This document shows positions 1 to 9,848 of a DNA stretch of 64,000 nucleotides, piece by piece. The notes beneath the pieces were generated by a model, which worked only from the letters and a program-made list of their open reading frames with translations, did no database searches and was not told the DNA's origin. The stretch is taken from positions 62,001 through 126,000 of the forward strand of contig NZ_JAPSKV010000004.1 of NCBI RefSeq assembly GCF_031181385.1. Direction: 5' to 3'. The position numbers and the translations under genes are program-made. The DNA comes from Fredinandcohnia onubensis. Its GTDB lineage: Bacteria; Bacillota; Bacilli; Bacillales; Bacillaceae_L. Positions within the stretch are counted from its first letter, which is position 1. Each line of letters starts with the position of its first letter.

Positions 1-1
1 A

Positions 2-409
2 GACCGTGTGATTGAAGCGGAGATACCAAATCTTAAATTACTGAATCAAAATGCAGATAAGCTTAGGGACTTTTTTGAAAAAGGAGAAGTTGACCGCGTT
101 TATCTCAATTTTAGTGATCCATGGCCAAAAACACGTCATGAAAAACGTCGCTTAACCTATAAAACGTTCTTACAAATGTATGAGGATATCCTTGTTAACG
201 AAGGTGAAATTCATTTTAAAACAGATAACCGTGGCTTATTCGAATATTCGTTGAGAAGCTTTTCTGAATATGGTCTGCTTTTAACATTTGTAAGTCTTGA
301 CCTTCATAAATCAGATTTTGAAGATAATATTATGACGGAGTATGAAGAAAAATTTTCCGAAATGGGACATCCGATCTATCGTTCAGAGGTCCGATATCAA
401 CCTAAATAA
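2..409 (+). CDS. trmB: tRNA (guanine-N7-)-methyltransferase, C-terminal part
   Basis: The gene is cut by the window edge, so only the last 135 codons are present and the start is not visible. TrmB uses SAM to make m7G46 in the variable loop of tRNAs. The visible part carries the family's [14 protein letters not shown] segment (residues that bind SAM and tRNA) and the C-terminal [16 protein letters not shown] signature. In B. subtilis (ytmQ) it lies next to ytnP, as here. A strong hairpin terminator follows the stop codon. The identification is secure. Confidence 0.95.
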   Translation, partial: DRVIEAEIPNLKLLNQNADKLRDFFEKGEVDRVYLNFSDPWPKTRHEKRRLTYKTFLQMYEDILVNEGEIHFKTDNRGLFEYSLRSFSEYGLLLTFVSLDLHKSDFEDNIMTEYEEKFSEMGHPIYRSEVRYQPK

Positions 410-420
410 TCGTAACACTT

Positions 421-449
421 CCCATAAACATTGGTTTATGGGTTTTTTT
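421..449 (+). terminator. Intrinsic terminator of trmB
   Basis: A 9-bp perfect stem (cccataaac / gtttatggg) with a 4-nt loop is followed by a run of T residues, 12 nt after the trmB stop. Confidence 0.85.
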
Positions 450-536
450 ATGTTTGTTTACTTACAGAATGATGATTTATAAATTTTATTAATAATGGTA
501 AAATGAGGATAACCGTTGGTGAAGGGTGGGGAAAGA

Positions 537-1382
537 ATGGAACAGCTTGTAATTGGTGATATTACACTTACTTGGTTAAATGGCGGTGTTACACATTTAG
601 ATGGTGGTGCAATGTTTGGTGTTGTACCTAAGCCGTTATGGTCAAAAAAATATCCACATAATGAAAAAAATCAAATTGAACTACGCACAGATCCAATCCT
701 TGTAAAGGCAGGTTCAAAAAATATTTTAATTGAGTCAGGAATTGGCAATGGGAAACTGACAGATAAGCTGAAACGAAATTTTGGGGTCCTGGAGGAGTCT
801 ACTATTGACAAGTCTTTAGCAGAACTTGGACTTACAACGAGCGATATTGATATCGTCATTATGACTCACCTTCATTTTGATCATGCATGTGGTCTTACGA
901 AATGGAAAAATGAAAAATTGGTAGCTACTTTTGAGAACGCTGTCATCTACGCATCAGATGTGGAATGGCAAGAAATGCGCAATCCGAATATCCGCTCAAA
1001 AGCGACATACTGGAAAGATAATTGGGAAGCAATCGAACATCAAGTAAATACGTTTACTGACAAATTTGAGGTTGTCCCTGGAATTACGATGATACATACA
1101 GGTGGACACAGTGATGGTCACTCTATTATTTTATTAGAAAGTCAAAATGAACAGGCAATACATATGGCGGATATCATGCCGACACATGCCCATCAAAATG
1201 TTTTATGGGTATTGGCTTATGATGATTACCCAATGAAATCGATAGAGCAAAAACAAAAATGGATGGGTGAAGGACTTGCAAAAGAAGCATGGTATATTTT
1301 TTATCATGATGCTTTATATCGAGCAATTAAATGGAATCAATCGGGAGAAATGATTGATTCATTAAAAAGAATTCGAGAATAA
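537..1382 (+). CDS. ytnP: Metallo-beta-lactamase-fold lactonase, YtnP family
   Basis: The 281-residue product has the zinc-binding motif [10 protein letters not shown] at about residue 110, a later HTGGHSDGH and a C-terminal YHD, the metal-ligand pattern of MBL-fold lactonases. B. subtilis YtnP degrades quorum-sensing lactones and interferes with Streptomyces signalling, so the inferred role is cytoplasmic hydrolysis of a signalling lactone. An in-frame TTG at 516 is possible, but the ATG at 537 is preferred because it sits just after a purine-rich ribosome site (gggtgggga). It is next to trmB as in B. subtilis. The substrate cannot be read from sequence. Confidence 0.85.
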   Translation: MEQLVIGDITLTWLNGGVTHLDGGAMFGVVPKPLWSKKYPHNEKNQIELRTDPILVKAGSKNILIESGIGNGKLTDKLKRNFGVLEESTIDKSLAELGLTTSDIDIVIMTHLHFDHACGLTKWKNEKLVATFENAVIYASDVEWQEMRNPNIRSKATYWKDNWEAIEHQVNTFTDKFEVVPGITMIHTGGHSDGHSIILLESQNEQAIHMADIMPTHAHQNVLWVLAYDDYPMKSIEQKQKWMGEGLAKEAWYIFYHDALYRAIKWNQSGEMIDSLKRIRE

Positions 1383-1417
1383 AAAAATAGCTTATAAGCA
1401 GTAAAATCTTATAAGCT
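1382..1417 (-). terminator. Terminator between ytnP and the PepSY gene
   Basis: A 10-bp perfect stem (1389-1398 / 1408-1417) has a T-run on the minus strand, so it mainly ends the PepSY gene. It may also stop ytnP transcription, though the plus-strand side lacks a T-run. Confidence 0.7.
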
Positions 1418-1425
1418 AATATGCC

Positions 1426-1734
1426 TTACAATGGGTTAACCTCTAATATGGAACCTGTTTTTGCATCCATTACGAACTCATATTGGTGGCTTTCTTGATT
1501 TAGTTTACGAGAAATGCCACCTTTGTATACTTGATAGTGAATGCCTGATTTTGTGTAGTCCTCCGGATTCATTTGAATCCAAGACCCATCAATTGGGCCA
1601 TTCTTTTTGAAAGCTTCTTTGGCCAGTTTTAAGGCTTTGTCACCGGGAATCGTTGAATCACTTAATGCTTCTTTAACAAGAAATGCACTTGCAAATCCAA
1701 CACCAAAACCAAGAAAAAACTTATTCCAGCTCAT
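1426..1734 (-). CDS. Small PepSY-domain protein
   Basis: The 102-residue product has a short hydrophobic N-terminus (about residues 5-25, FFLGFGVGFASAFLV), which may be a membrane anchor or signal sequence, followed by one PepSY domain ending in the typical FVMDAKTGSILEVNPL strand. Such single-domain PepSY proteins are common in Bacillus and are thought to inhibit or modulate peptidases, but no function is established. It appears to correspond to ytzB, which in B. subtilis lies between ytnP and ytoP. It is transcribed alone, opposite to its neighbours. Confidence 0.75.
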   Translation of the reverse strand: MSWNKFFLGFGVGFASAFLVKEALSDSTIPGDKALKLAKEAFKKNGPIDGSWIQMNPEDYTKSGIHYQVYKGGISRKLNQESHQYEFVMDAKTGSILEVNPL

Positions 1735-1907
1735 TTAATCCCTCCTAAACGGACTTAATCCTTGTGATAAGTATAACTTCTTTTTATGAAAATCTCCATG
1801 TTCGCTATGGTAACGAAAAAACAATTTCGATATACTAAATAATGTACATAATAGAATCAAATTTTTGCTACTTGTTACGACTCTTATATACCGGAAGGAG
1901 AATGACA

Positions 1908-2981
1908 TTGAAACAGGATACACTTGAGCTTTTTAAAACGTTAACAGAGCTTCCTGGAGCTTCAGGGAATGAACACCAGGTAAGAAAGTTTATGCGTTCA
2001 CAGCTTGAAAAATACTCAGATGAGGTTGTACAAGATGGATTAGGTAGTATTTTTGGAGTACGCCGTGGTGATAGTAACGGACCAACTGTCATGGTTGCTG
2101 GCCATATGGACGAAGTTGGATTCATGATTACATCAATCACAGATAATGGAATGCTTCGTTTCCAGACTTTAGGTGGCTGGTGGAGCCAAGTTCTTCTAGC
2201 ACAACGTGTACAGGTGATTACTGACAATGGTCCTGTAATCGGGGTTATTGGATCAATCCCTCCACATTTACTGGAAGAGAGCCAACGTAAAAAGCCAATG
2301 GATATTAAAAATATGTTAATTGATATTGGTGCTGATGATCGTGAAGATGCAATCCGCTTGGGAATCAATCCTGGTCAGCAGGTAGTTCCGATTTGTCCAT
2401 TTACACCAATGGCTAACGAAAAGAAAATATTATCCAAAGCATGGGACAACCGCTATGGCTGTGGGCTTTCCATCGAACTATTAAAGGAATTGCAGGGAAC
2501 CCGGTTACCAAATACACTTTATTCTGGTGCAACTGTACAAGAAGAAGTAGGTTTAAGAGGTGCAAGAACGTCGGCTACAATGATTAAACCTGATATTTTC
2601 TATGCCCTAGATGCAAGTCCAGCAAATGATATGTCTGGAGATAAGAGCGCATTTGGTAAACTTGGACACGGTGCTTTACTTCGAATATTTGACCGTACGA
2701 TGGTTACACATCGTGGTATGCGTGAATTTATTTTAGACACAGCAGAATCCAATAATATTAAATACCAATATTTTGTTTCTCAAGGTGGAACAGATGCTGG
2801 CCAAGTTCATCTTTCAAATGAAGGTGTGCCATCAGCAGTTATCGGAATATGTTCTCGTTATATCCATACACATGCGTCAATTATTCATGTGGATGACTAT
2901 GCTGCTGCAAAAGAATTACTGGTTACCCTTGTAAAGAATTCTGATCGCACTACAGTTGATTCCATTCGTCAAAATGGGTAA
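1908..2981 (+). CDS. ytoP: M42-family metallo-aminopeptidase, YtoP
   Basis: The protein (about 357 residues) has the M42/M28 di-zinc core: AGHMDEVGF (H and catalytic D), KAWDNRYGC (bridging D), [11 protein letters not shown] (catalytic base and ligand Glu), ALDASPAND and a C-terminal [11 protein letters not shown]. The family comprises tetrahedral cytosolic aminopeptidases such as PepA and TET; some are annotated as endoglucanases without good support. The TTG at 1908 is chosen because it lies 7 nt after GGAAGGAG, whereas the ATG at 1902 almost touches that site. It is probably a housekeeping peptidase for small peptides. Confidence 0.85.
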   Translation: MKQDTLELFKTLTELPGASGNEHQVRKFMRSQLEKYSDEVVQDGLGSIFGVRRGDSNGPTVMVAGHMDEVGFMITSITDNGMLRFQTLGGWWSQVLLAQRVQVITDNGPVIGVIGSIPPHLLEESQRKKPMDIKNMLIDIGADDREDAIRLGINPGQQVVPICPFTPMANEKKILSKAWDNRYGCGLSIELLKELQGTRLPNTLYSGATVQEEVGLRGARTSATMIKPDIFYALDASPANDMSGDKSAFGKLGHGALLRIFDRTMVTHRGMREFILDTAESNNIKYQYFVSQGGTDAGQVHLSNEGVPSAVIGICSRYIHTHASIIHVDDYAAAKELLVTLVKNSDRTTVDSIRQNG

Positions 2982-3004
2982 AAATAAAGGTAGCAAATGT
3001 AAAG

Positions 3005-3034
3005 TGCTCGGCTCAAGCCGAGCATTCGTTTTGA
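3005..3034 (+). terminator. Terminator of ytoP
   Basis: A 9-bp perfect GC-rich stem (tgctcggct / agccgagca, 3005-3013 / 3016-3024) with a 2-nt loop is followed by a T-rich stretch. Confidence 0.75.
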
Positions 3035-3052
3035 TAAAGAGGTGGTAATATA

Positions 3053-3583
3053 ATGATACAAATTGCAATTGGTACGAAAAATCCCGCAAAAGTGGATGCA
3101 ATTATACAAGGATTTGGTGGCATTGAAGCGAATTTTCATCCAACATCCGTATCTTCTGGTGTGTCAGCCCAACCTTTTTCAGATGAGGAGACCATTCACG
3201 GTGCAATGAATCGCGCGAAGTCTGCTCTGGAAAAGGAAGGCGCAGACCTTGGAATTGGCTTAGAGGGTGGGGTTGTTGAAACCGAGTTTGGAATGTTTTT
3301 ATGTAATTGGGGTGCAATTGTTGATCAAGACAATGATCCGATAATTGCAGGTGGAGCAAGAATCCTCCTACCAAGTGAAATTGCTAGAGAATTAAAAATG
3401 GGAATTGAACTTGGGGATGTGATGGAGGATTTCACAAAACAAAAGGATATTCGCAAGGCTGAGGGTGCAATCGGTATTTTCACGAACCAGTATGTGAATC
3501 GAAAAGATATGTTCACACATGTAGTAAAGCTTCTTGTTGGCCAGTATGCATATAGAAAAAGATTTAATTCATTTAATTCATAA
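3053..3583 (+). CDS. DUF84-family inosine/xanthosine triphosphatase
   Basis: The 176-residue product starts with IAIGTKNPAKVDAI, the nucleotide-binding opening of the YjjX/DUF84 NTPases, followed by the family's GLEGGV and the mid-protein GAIGIFTNQYVNRKD signature. These enzymes hydrolyse non-canonical ITP and XTP and so clean the nucleotide pool. The ATG at 3053 lies 8 nt after a clear AGAGGTGG site. It follows the ytoP terminator, so it probably has its own promoter. Confidence 0.8.
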   Translation: MIQIAIGTKNPAKVDAIIQGFGGIEANFHPTSVSSGVSAQPFSDEETIHGAMNRAKSALEKEGADLGIGLEGGVVETEFGMFLCNWGAIVDQDNDPIIAGGARILLPSEIARELKMGIELGDVMEDFTKQKDIRKAEGAIGIFTNQYVNRKDMFTHVVKLLVGQYAYRKRFNSFNS

Positions 3584-3637
3584 TTGTAACAAATAAATGG
3601 TACTTATTTCTTATTGATTAAAATAAGTAGATTACTC

Positions 3638-3667
3638 TTGCAACTAATAAATTAATAGGTTTATTAT
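3638..3667 (+). promoter_or_regulatory. SigmaA-like promoter for the lipoprotein gene
   Basis: TTGCAA at 3638-3643 and TATTAT at 3662-3667 with an 18-bp spacer, about 40 bp before the lipoprotein start. Confidence 0.5.
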
Positions 3668-3707
3668 AGAAAAAGAGAATAGCTACCTTTTTAAGGGGTG
3701 AGAGAAT

Positions 3708-4205
3708 ATGAAACTAGGGAAAGTCCTTGTTTTCATTTTTATATCGCTTGTAGGACTTTTGGCAGGTTGTGCATCGATTGAAGATGAATCTAAGGAAACG
3801 GTTGCAGGGGTCGAAGATGTGTTTAAAGCTCAACCCGAAAAGACAAATAGTGAAAACGGTGATGTTTCCTTTTATTTGCCATCTACTATGGAGATAGAAG
3901 AGAAGGATGAAAATAACGTAATCCTTCAAAACGGTAACCAAACATTTATTTTATTTGTTAATCCTAATGAAGAGCGTACAAGTGATGTATTATATAACTC
4001 AGTTGATGCGAAGGAATTTGCAATTGACAAAACCTATACAGATAAAGAACGATTTGGCTATGTAAAAGCTTTTGAAATAGAGGACAAGCTTTACCTTGTG
4101 ACTGTGGGAATTGGCGGAGTAAAAATGACAACCGAAACAAAGGTAAGCGACATTTCTGAAAGTGCAACCGAGATGATGCAAATCGTATCTTCCGTGAAAT
4201 ATTGA
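3708..4205 (+). CDS. Predicted lipoprotein of unknown function
   Basis: The 165-residue product begins with a lipoprotein signal peptide: a charged start, a hydrophobic stretch VLVFIFISLVGLL and the lipobox LAGC with the lipidated Cys near residue 21. The mature part is acidic and alternates beta-strand-like segments (for example DVSFYLPSTMEIEEKDENNVIL). No enzyme motif is visible. It should be anchored on the outer face of the cytoplasmic membrane. It lies between the DUF84 gene and ytpP and ends with a terminator, suggesting a single-gene unit. I do not recognise a named homologue. Confidence 0.75.
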   Translation: MKLGKVLVFIFISLVGLLAGCASIEDESKETVAGVEDVFKAQPEKTNSENGDVSFYLPSTMEIEEKDENNVILQNGNQTFILFVNPNEERTSDVLYNSVDAKEFAIDKTYTDKERFGYVKAFEIEDKLYLVTVGIGGVKMTTETKVSDISESATEMMQIVSSVKY

Positions 4206-4210
4206 AATTA

Positions 4211-4241
4211 AGCCACCTACACTAGTAGGGGCTTTTATTTG
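4211..4241 (+). terminator. Terminator of the lipoprotein gene
   Basis: Stem agcc-cctac / gtagg-ggct with one bulged A and a 4-nt loop, followed by a T-rich run. Confidence 0.7.
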
Positions 4242-4297
4242 TTTTTAGGTAAAGAATATATGATAATTAGTTCATACGGAAATTGGAGGTAAAGCCC

Positions 4298-4612
4298 ATG
4301 AAAAAACTTGAAACGATAGACCAATATCAAGAATTAATCAAAAGCGGAAAGAACATTCTAATGTTTTCAGCAGATTGGTGTCCAGACTGCCGTTTTATCG
4401 ATCCATTTTTGCCTGAAATAGAGAGTTCGTATCCTGACTATACATTTTACTTTGTAGACCGTGACGAATTTATTGATTTATGTGCGACTCTGAACGTTTT
4501 TGGTATACCGAGCTTTGTGGCTTACGAGGACGGAAAGGAAACGGGACGTTTTGTAAGTAAGGACCGTAAAACGAAAGAAGAAATCGAACAATTCATTAAT
4601 GGTCTCTCTTAA
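4298..4612 (+). CDS. ytpP: Thioredoxin-like protein YtpP
   Basis: The 104-residue product is a single thioredoxin fold with the active-site motif [10 protein letters not shown] (WCPDC in place of WCGPC) and the cis-proline segment GIPSFVAY. It is probably a cytosolic thiol-disulfide reductant, but its partner is unknown. The ATG at 4298 is preferred over the upstream in-frame start at 4283 because TTGGAGGT lies just before it. It precedes ytpQ by 26 bp, the same pairing as in B. subtilis. Confidence 0.88.
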   Translation: MKKLETIDQYQELIKSGKNILMFSADWCPDCRFIDPFLPEIESSYPDYTFYFVDRDEFIDLCATLNVFGIPSFVAYEDGKETGRFVSKDRKTKEEIEQFINGLS

Positions 4613-4638
4613 GATCACGTAGAGAGGAGATTAATTTT

Positions 4639-5460
4639 ATGGACCAAAAACATAATAGGAAAATGGATTCAAAAAAGGTAAAGAAAATAATACAAGATAA
4701 GCTATCTCATCATAATTGGCAATTTTCTTTTGATCGAGAGAAAGATACCTTACGTATCGAAGACAAGGAAACGAAGAAAGGAATGACTGTCACACTACCT
4801 GGAATAGTCGCGAAATATCAAGAAGAAGGTCCTGGAAGTCTTGATGAAGTCATTTATTATATTGAAGAATCTTTGACTTTTATGAATAGTGAATTGGAAC
4901 TTGAGGGTAAAGAAAAGAACATTTATCCTGTTATTCGTTCAACCTCCTTCCCGACTGAATCGAATGAGGGAGAAGAACTTATTTACGATGACCATACTGC
5001 AGAAACAAGAATCTATTATGCACTTGATTTAGGAACAACGTACCGTTTGGTCGATAAAAAACTTCTTGATAAAGAAAATTGGAAGTTTGAACGGATCCGT
5101 GAAATAGCGAGGTTTAATCTACGTTCCCTAGATGTTTCATACAAGACTGACAAAGTTGCAGGCAATACCTTTTATTTTATAAATAAAAACGATGGATATG
5201 ATGCAAGTCGTATCTTGAATGATGCCTTTTTACAAAAAATGAGCCAACAAATTAAAGGAACAATGGCTGTAGCTGTCCCACATCAGGATGTACTGATAAT
5301 AGTTGATGTTCAAAATGATACGGGATATGATATCCTTGCTCAAATGACAATGAGTTTCTTTGCAAGCGGACGTGTTCCCATTACGGCTCTATCATTTATT
5401 TATGAAGATGGTAAACTTGAGCCCATCTTTATCCTTGGGAAAAATCGCCCAAGAAAATAA
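4639..5460 (+). CDS. ytpQ: DUF1444-family protein YtpQ
   Basis: The 273-residue cytoplasmic protein matches the DUF1444 (YtpQ) family in length and in the segments [12 protein letters not shown] and [14 protein letters not shown]. No transmembrane segment or catalytic motif is visible and no function is known. It follows ytpP closely and a strong terminator comes after it. In B. subtilis ytpR lies between ytpQ and sftA; that gene is missing here. Confidence 0.82.
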   Translation: MDQKHNRKMDSKKVKKIIQDKLSHHNWQFSFDREKDTLRIEDKETKKGMTVTLPGIVAKYQEEGPGSLDEVIYYIEESLTFMNSELELEGKEKNIYPVIRSTSFPTESNEGEELIYDDHTAETRIYYALDLGTTYRLVDKKLLDKENWKFERIREIARFNLRSLDVSYKTDKVAGNTFYFINKNDGYDASRILNDAFLQKMSQQIKGTMAVAVPHQDVLIIVDVQNDTGYDILAQMTMSFFASGRVPITALSFIYEDGKLEPIFILGKNRPRK

Positions 5461-5476
5461 AACATTCTCTACCAAA

Positions 5477-5505
5477 AGTCGCTAGGAAAACTAGCGGCTT
5501 TTTTG
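5477..5505 (+). terminator. Terminator of ytpPQ
   Basis: A 9-bp stem (agtcgctag / ctagcggct, one G-U pair) with a 5-nt loop, followed by six T residues. Confidence 0.85.
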
Positions 5506-5545
5506 TTACAATAAAGAATAGAATTGAAATGGAAGAGTGATAGTT

Positions 5546-8134
5546 GTGAATTGGATAAAAAGATTACTACATTTTTTACAGACGGACGATGATGATCCAA
5601 TTGAAATAAAAACGACTCAAATGAGACAAAACAAAACTGTTGAGGCAAGAGTGACTTATGAATACCCAAAGGGAAATTTTCGATTTCCTGTCATACCAGA
5701 TCAAGAAAAAACTAGGTTAAAAAAGGAAAAGGTACAAACCAGGCAAACTCAGCAGACTCAGCGAGCACAGCAAACACCAAAACCGCAGCAAGCACAAAAA
5801 GTTCAGCAAACTCAACAAACAAGAACCTCACAACCAACTAGGAATTCAACTCCTAAAACCGTTGTAAAGTTACATGAGAAACAACCCTTTCAACCATCCG
5901 AGACACCATCCCCGGTATTTGGTCTAGGTAAACCAAAGCCTCAGGAAATAGCTCAGGAAACAGCTCAAGAAATAGTAGAGTATGAACTTCCTTCAACGCC
6001 TATCGCAGATACAGAATCGATTGCTAGGGCATGGAAAGAAGCACAAGAAGAGGTTGCTTCAACATTCATACTAACGGAGCAAGTTGAACCAAAACAGTAT
6101 AAAGGTTCAACTACATTTGAAGGTACCGAGCAAAAGGTGGCAAGCTTTGCGAATCAATTAATAAGAGAAGAAGAGGTAACTGAGGAAATACCGGCAGCTA
6201 TTGAGCCACAAAGTGAAAAGTCTATTAATGAAGAAACTCCAATACAAGTAGTTGTGGAGGAGTTGAATCCGTCTGAGGAAACAAATCTAGTTGAACAAGA
6301 AATGATACACACTGAAGAAATTGTGACAGAAGAACCAGTTGATCAGATTGAAAATATTGAAGTGCAAGAAGATCCTAAAGCGGAGGAAACTGAAACTTCT
6401 ATAGAGAATACTGAAATACAGGTTGAACAGATAGAGAAAAGTGAACAGACCAGAACAGAGCCGAGACAATCGAATATACCGTTTAATGTATTAATGTTTA
6501 AAAAGGACAAACAGAAATTGTCACAGCGGCAACCAGAAAAAGTAACACAAGTAACTCCTGTTGAACCAATTGAACAAAAAAGACAACAGGAAGTACCAAG
6601 ACAAAATGAACAAGTAGTTGAACAGGAACAATCAAGACAAAGTGAACAGCCAGTGGATCAGGAACAACCAATGCAGGAAGAATTACAAACACATCAGGAA
6701 GACGATGTTCAACAACTAGGCTATACTTTCCCAGAGCTATCTTTCTTAAATGCGCCTCCTGCTGAACAAGCTGATGACAGTCAATGGCTACTTGACCAAC
6801 AAAATATTTTAGACCAAACTTTAAGAAATTTTAAAGTGCGTGCAAAAGTGGTGAATGTCACTCAGGGCCCTGCTGTTACTAGATTTGAGGTACACCCTGA
6901 GCCAGGAGTGAAAGTAAATAAAATTACCAATCTATCAGATGATATTAAATTAAGTTTGGCTGCCAAGGATATTCGGATCGAAGCACCGATTCCTGGAAAA
7001 AATACAATTGGTATTGAAGTACCAAATAGAAAAAGCAAGCCTGTACTATTAAAGGAAATCATACAAAGTCCTGAATTCCAAACAAATCAATCACCATTAG
7101 CTGTCGCAATGGGTCTTGATATCTCCGGCAAGCCAATTGTAACGGATTTACAAAAGATGCCGCATGGACTTATCGCAGGTGCGACGGGTTCGGGTAAAAG
7201 TGTATGTATTAACGCAATGCTTGTCAGTTTGCTTTATAAGGCATCACCGGATGAAGTGAAGCTACTACTTATTGATCCCAAAATGGTAGAATTGGCACCT
7301 TATAACCATATTCCACATCTTGTAAGCCCGGTAATAACAGATGTAAAGGCGGCAACAGCTTCCCTAAAGTGGGCAGTTGAAGAAATGGAAAGAAGATATG
7401 AACTATTTGCCCATACCGGTGTTCGTGATATTGGCAGATATAATGAAATGGTGAAAAAACATGATGAGAAAAGCGGGAAATTACCTTATCTCGTGATTAT
7501 CATTGATGAGCTTGCTGATTTAATGATGGTAGCGCCTGGAGATGTAGAAGATTCAATCTGCCGAATTGCCCAAAAAGCAAGGGCCTGTGGAATTCATTTA
7601 ATTCTTGCGACTCAACGTCCATCAGTTGATGTTATCACAGGATTAATCAAAGCGAATATTCCAACTCGTATCGCGTTTTCTGTTTCCTCACAGGTTGATT
7701 CAAGAACGATTATTGACTCAAGTGGGGCAGAAAAGCTGCTTGGAAGAGGAGATATGCTTTTCCTTGAGAATGGTTCTTCAAAGCCATTTCGTGTTCAAGG
7801 CAACTTTGTTACAGACGATGAAATCGAGGAAGTTGTGAATTTTGTAAAAACAGAAATGAAGCCAAGCTATATGTTTGAACAGGACGAGCTTCTAAAGAAA
7901 GCTTCAATCACAAATGAAGAGGATGAGCTCTTTTTTGAGGCATGTGAATTCGTTCTTGAACATGGGGGAGCGTCCACCTCAAGTGTCCAAAGACGTTTTA
8001 GAATTGGATATAATCGTGCAGCACGTCTAATTGATATGATGGAAGAACAAGGAATTATCTCTGAATCTCGTGGTAGTAAACCACGTGAGGTTTTGATAAC
8101 TGAAGAGGATTTAGCTGAGATTTATGAGGGCTGA
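5546..8134 (+). CDS. sftA: DNA translocase SftA (soluble FtsK/SpoIIIE family)
   Basis: SftA is a septum-associated DNA pump that clears chromosomal DNA from the closing division septum. This 862-residue protein lacks the N-terminal membrane helices of SpoIIIE. It starts with a short amphipathic segment ([10 protein letters not shown]), then has a long Gln/Glu/Pro-rich disordered linker (about 30-410), the FtsK alpha/beta motor with Walker A GATGSGKS at about 545 and Walker [13 protein letters not shown], and a C-terminal winged-helix gamma domain (about 795-855). The GTG at 5546 is chosen because GGAAGAG lies 8 nt before it and MNWI resembles the B. subtilis start. Confidence 0.93.
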   Translation: MNWIKRLLHFLQTDDDDPIEIKTTQMRQNKTVEARVTYEYPKGNFRFPVIPDQEKTRLKKEKVQTRQTQQTQRAQQTPKPQQAQKVQQTQQTRTSQPTRNSTPKTVVKLHEKQPFQPSETPSPVFGLGKPKPQEIAQETAQEIVEYELPSTPIADTESIARAWKEAQEEVASTFILTEQVEPKQYKGSTTFEGTEQKVASFANQLIREEEVTEEIPAAIEPQSEKSINEETPIQVVVEELNPSEETNLVEQEMIHTEEIVTEEPVDQIENIEVQEDPKAEETETSIENTEIQVEQIEKSEQTRTEPRQSNIPFNVLMFKKDKQKLSQRQPEKVTQVTPVEPIEQKRQQEVPRQNEQVVEQEQSRQSEQPVDQEQPMQEELQTHQEDDVQQLGYTFPELSFLNAPPAEQADDSQWLLDQQNILDQTLRNFKVRAKVVNVTQGPAVTRFEVHPEPGVKVNKITNLSDDIKLSLAAKDIRIEAPIPGKNTIGIEVPNRKSKPVLLKEIIQSPEFQTNQSPLAVAMGLDISGKPIVTDLQKMPHGLIAGATGSGKSVCINAMLVSLLYKASPDEVKLLLIDPKMVELAPYNHIPHLVSPVITDVKAATASLKWAVEEMERRYELFAHTGVRDIGRYNEMVKKHDEKSGKLPYLVIIIDELADLMMVAPGDVEDSICRIAQKARACGIHLILATQRPSVDVITGLIKANIPTRIAFSVSSQVDSRTIIDSSGAEKLLGRGDMLFLENGSSKPFRVQGNFVTDDEIEEVVNFVKTEMKPSYMFEQDELLKKASITNEEDELFFEACEFVLEHGGASTSSVQRRFRIGYNRAARLIDMMEEQGIISESRGSKPREVLITEEDLAEIYEG

Positions 8135-8158
8135 TAACTATTGTTATCGCCCTTTTTC
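8128..8158 (+). terminator. Terminator of sftA overlapping its stop codon
   Basis: Stem gggc-gataac / gttatc-gccc with one bulge, then a T-run. The upstream arm includes the last sftA codons and the TGA. Confidence 0.7.
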
Positions 8159-8233
8159 GTTTATAGGTAAAAAGAATCAAATCAATTACTCATTATCACA
8201 AAGAAAAATCAGTGCTACAACAGGTTAATTCTA

Positions 8234-8293
8234 ATGTCCTACGTTCATAATAAGGATAACTCTTCTCACTTATGTTGTGATTTCGTAGGACAT
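8234..8293. repeat. Inverted repeat in the sftA-murC gap
   Basis: A perfect 10-bp inverted repeat, atgtcctacg at 8234-8243 and cgtaggacat at 8284-8293, encloses 40 nt. The rest of the 8159-8350 interval shows no gene. It could be a regulatory RNA hairpin or a remnant of a mobile repeat; nothing decides between these. Confidence 0.4.
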
Positions 8294-8353
8294 ACTTCAT
8301 ACTTCTTGTTGATTTCTAGTATTTTTTTCGTAATGGTCTTCACCATTGATTAG

Positions 8354-8362
8354 TGCTATAAT
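8354..8362 (+). promoter_or_regulatory. Extended -10 promoter for murC
   Basis: TG at 8354 then TATAAT at 8357-8362 forms a perfect extended -10 element; the -35 region is poor. It would give murC a leader of about 130 nt in which I recognise no riboswitch. Confidence 0.5.
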
Positions 8363-8502
8363 GAAAAAATGTGAGATGATTGTATATACATAAAAATCGA
8401 TTTTACTTAATAGCACCTATCTCAAAATCATGGGTACAATTATCAAAATTAGATGAATTTCATATACTGTCTTACAGATAGACATTGTTGGAGGTTCTTA
8501 AT

Positions 8503-9801
8503 ATGACAGTTTACCACTTCGTTGGAATCAAAGGTACTGGCATGAGTTCATTGGCACAGATACTTCATGACATGAATTATGAAGTTCAAGGGTCTGACCA
8601 TGAAAAATTTTATTTCACACAAAAGCCTTTAGAGCAAAGAGGAATAAAGATTTTACCTTTTGACAAGGAAAATATTCATGAAGGTCTGACGGTTATTGCC
8701 GGGAATGCCTTCCCTGATACTCATGAAGAAATAGTAAAAGCGGTCGAAATGGGGCTACCTGTTATTCGCTATCACCGTTTCCTAGGTGAATTTATGAAAA
8801 AGTATACGAGCGTTGCTGTAACAGGCTCCCATGGAAAAACATCTACAACAGGCTTACTTGCACATGTTCTTCAAGGAGCAGAACCAACTTCCTACCTGAT
8901 TGGGGATGGAAGTGGTAAGGGAGCAGAGAATAATAAAAACTTTGTTTTTGAAGCATGCGAATACAGACGTCATTTCTTAAGCTATCATCCTGATTATGCG
9001 ATAATGACGAATATTGATTTTGACCATCCAGATTATTTTGCGAATATTGATGATGTATTCAATGCCTTTCAAGAAATGGCCTTGCAAGTTAAGAAGGGAA
9101 TTATTGCTTGTGGTGATGATGAATACCTTCAAAGCATTCATGCGAAGGTTCCTGTTGTGTTTTATGGAATTGGAGAAGAAAATGATTTTCAAGCTCGAAA
9201 TATCAAGAAAAACACAGAAGGTTCCACCTTTGATGTTTTTGTAAGAAATACTTTTTTTGCAAGCTTTTCTATTAATGGATACGGAAATCATAATGTATTA
9301 AATGCTTTAGGTGTAATTGCTTTATGCCATTATGAAAATATTGATGTGTCCATTATTCAAGAGCGTTTGTTGAGCTTCGGTGGTGTAAAGCGCAGGTTCT
9401 CTGAGAAACGAGTCGGAAATCAAATTTTAATTGATGATTATGCACATCACCCAACAGAGATCAATGCAACAATTGAAGCTGCAAGGCAGAAATATCCTGA
9501 ACGTGAAATTGTTGCGATTTTCCAACCACATACATTTACAAGAACACAGACATTTTTGGATGACTTTGCTGCAAGCTTAGTAAAAGCGGATCAAGTTTAT
9601 TTATGTGATATTTTCGGTTCAGCCCGTGAAAATAAAGGGGAGCTTTCCATTGGGGATCTACAAGGGAAAATCCCAGGTTCTGAATTAATTCAAGAAGACA
9701 ATACTTTTATCCTTAAAAAACATGAGAATAGTGTATTGATTTTTATGGGAGCTGGCGATATTCAAAAATTTCAGGATGCCTACGAAAAGGCGGTCGTATA
9801 A
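8503..9801 (+). CDS. murC: UDP-N-acetylmuramate--L-alanine ligase MurC
   Basis: MurC adds L-alanine to UDP-MurNAc with ATP, the first step in building the peptidoglycan stem peptide in the cytoplasm. The 432-residue product opens with the nucleotide-binding [13 protein letters not shown], has the Mur ligase ATP loop TGSHGKTST at about 106-115, NIDFDHPDY, and the C-terminal [10 protein letters not shown] and FQPHTFTRT segments. The ATG at 8503 has GGAGG at the right distance, so the upstream in-frame start at 8485 is not used. Its order after sftA and before ytxG matches B. subtilis apart from the inserted peptidase gene. Confidence 0.96.
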   Translation: MTVYHFVGIKGTGMSSLAQILHDMNYEVQGSDHEKFYFTQKPLEQRGIKILPFDKENIHEGLTVIAGNAFPDTHEEIVKAVEMGLPVIRYHRFLGEFMKKYTSVAVTGSHGKTSTTGLLAHVLQGAEPTSYLIGDGSGKGAENNKNFVFEACEYRRHFLSYHPDYAIMTNIDFDHPDYFANIDDVFNAFQEMALQVKKGIIACGDDEYLQSIHAKVPVVFYGIGEENDFQARNIKKNTEGSTFDVFVRNTFFASFSINGYGNHNVLNALGVIALCHYENIDVSIIQERLLSFGGVKRRFSEKRVGNQILIDDYAHHPTEINATIEAARQKYPEREIVAIFQPHTFTRTQTFLDDFAASLVKADQVYLCDIFGSARENKGELSIGDLQGKIPGSELIQEDNTFILKKHENSVLIFMGAGDIQKFQDAYEKAVV

Positions 9802-9806
9802 AAAAG

Positions 9807-9840
9807 GACCTTTGCGAAACATTTCGCAAAGGTCTTTTTT
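9807..9840. terminator. Shared terminator of murC and the M29 peptidase gene
   Basis: A 13-bp perfect stem (9807-9819 / 9822-9834) is flanked by A-rich sequence on the left and a T-run on the right, so it works for both convergent genes. Confidence 0.85.
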
Positions 9841-9848
9841 AAATTCAA

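Noticed and set aside
1868-2368. 166-residue antisense frame within ytoP
   Set aside because: Shadow of the M42 peptidase gene, composition typical of antisense translation.
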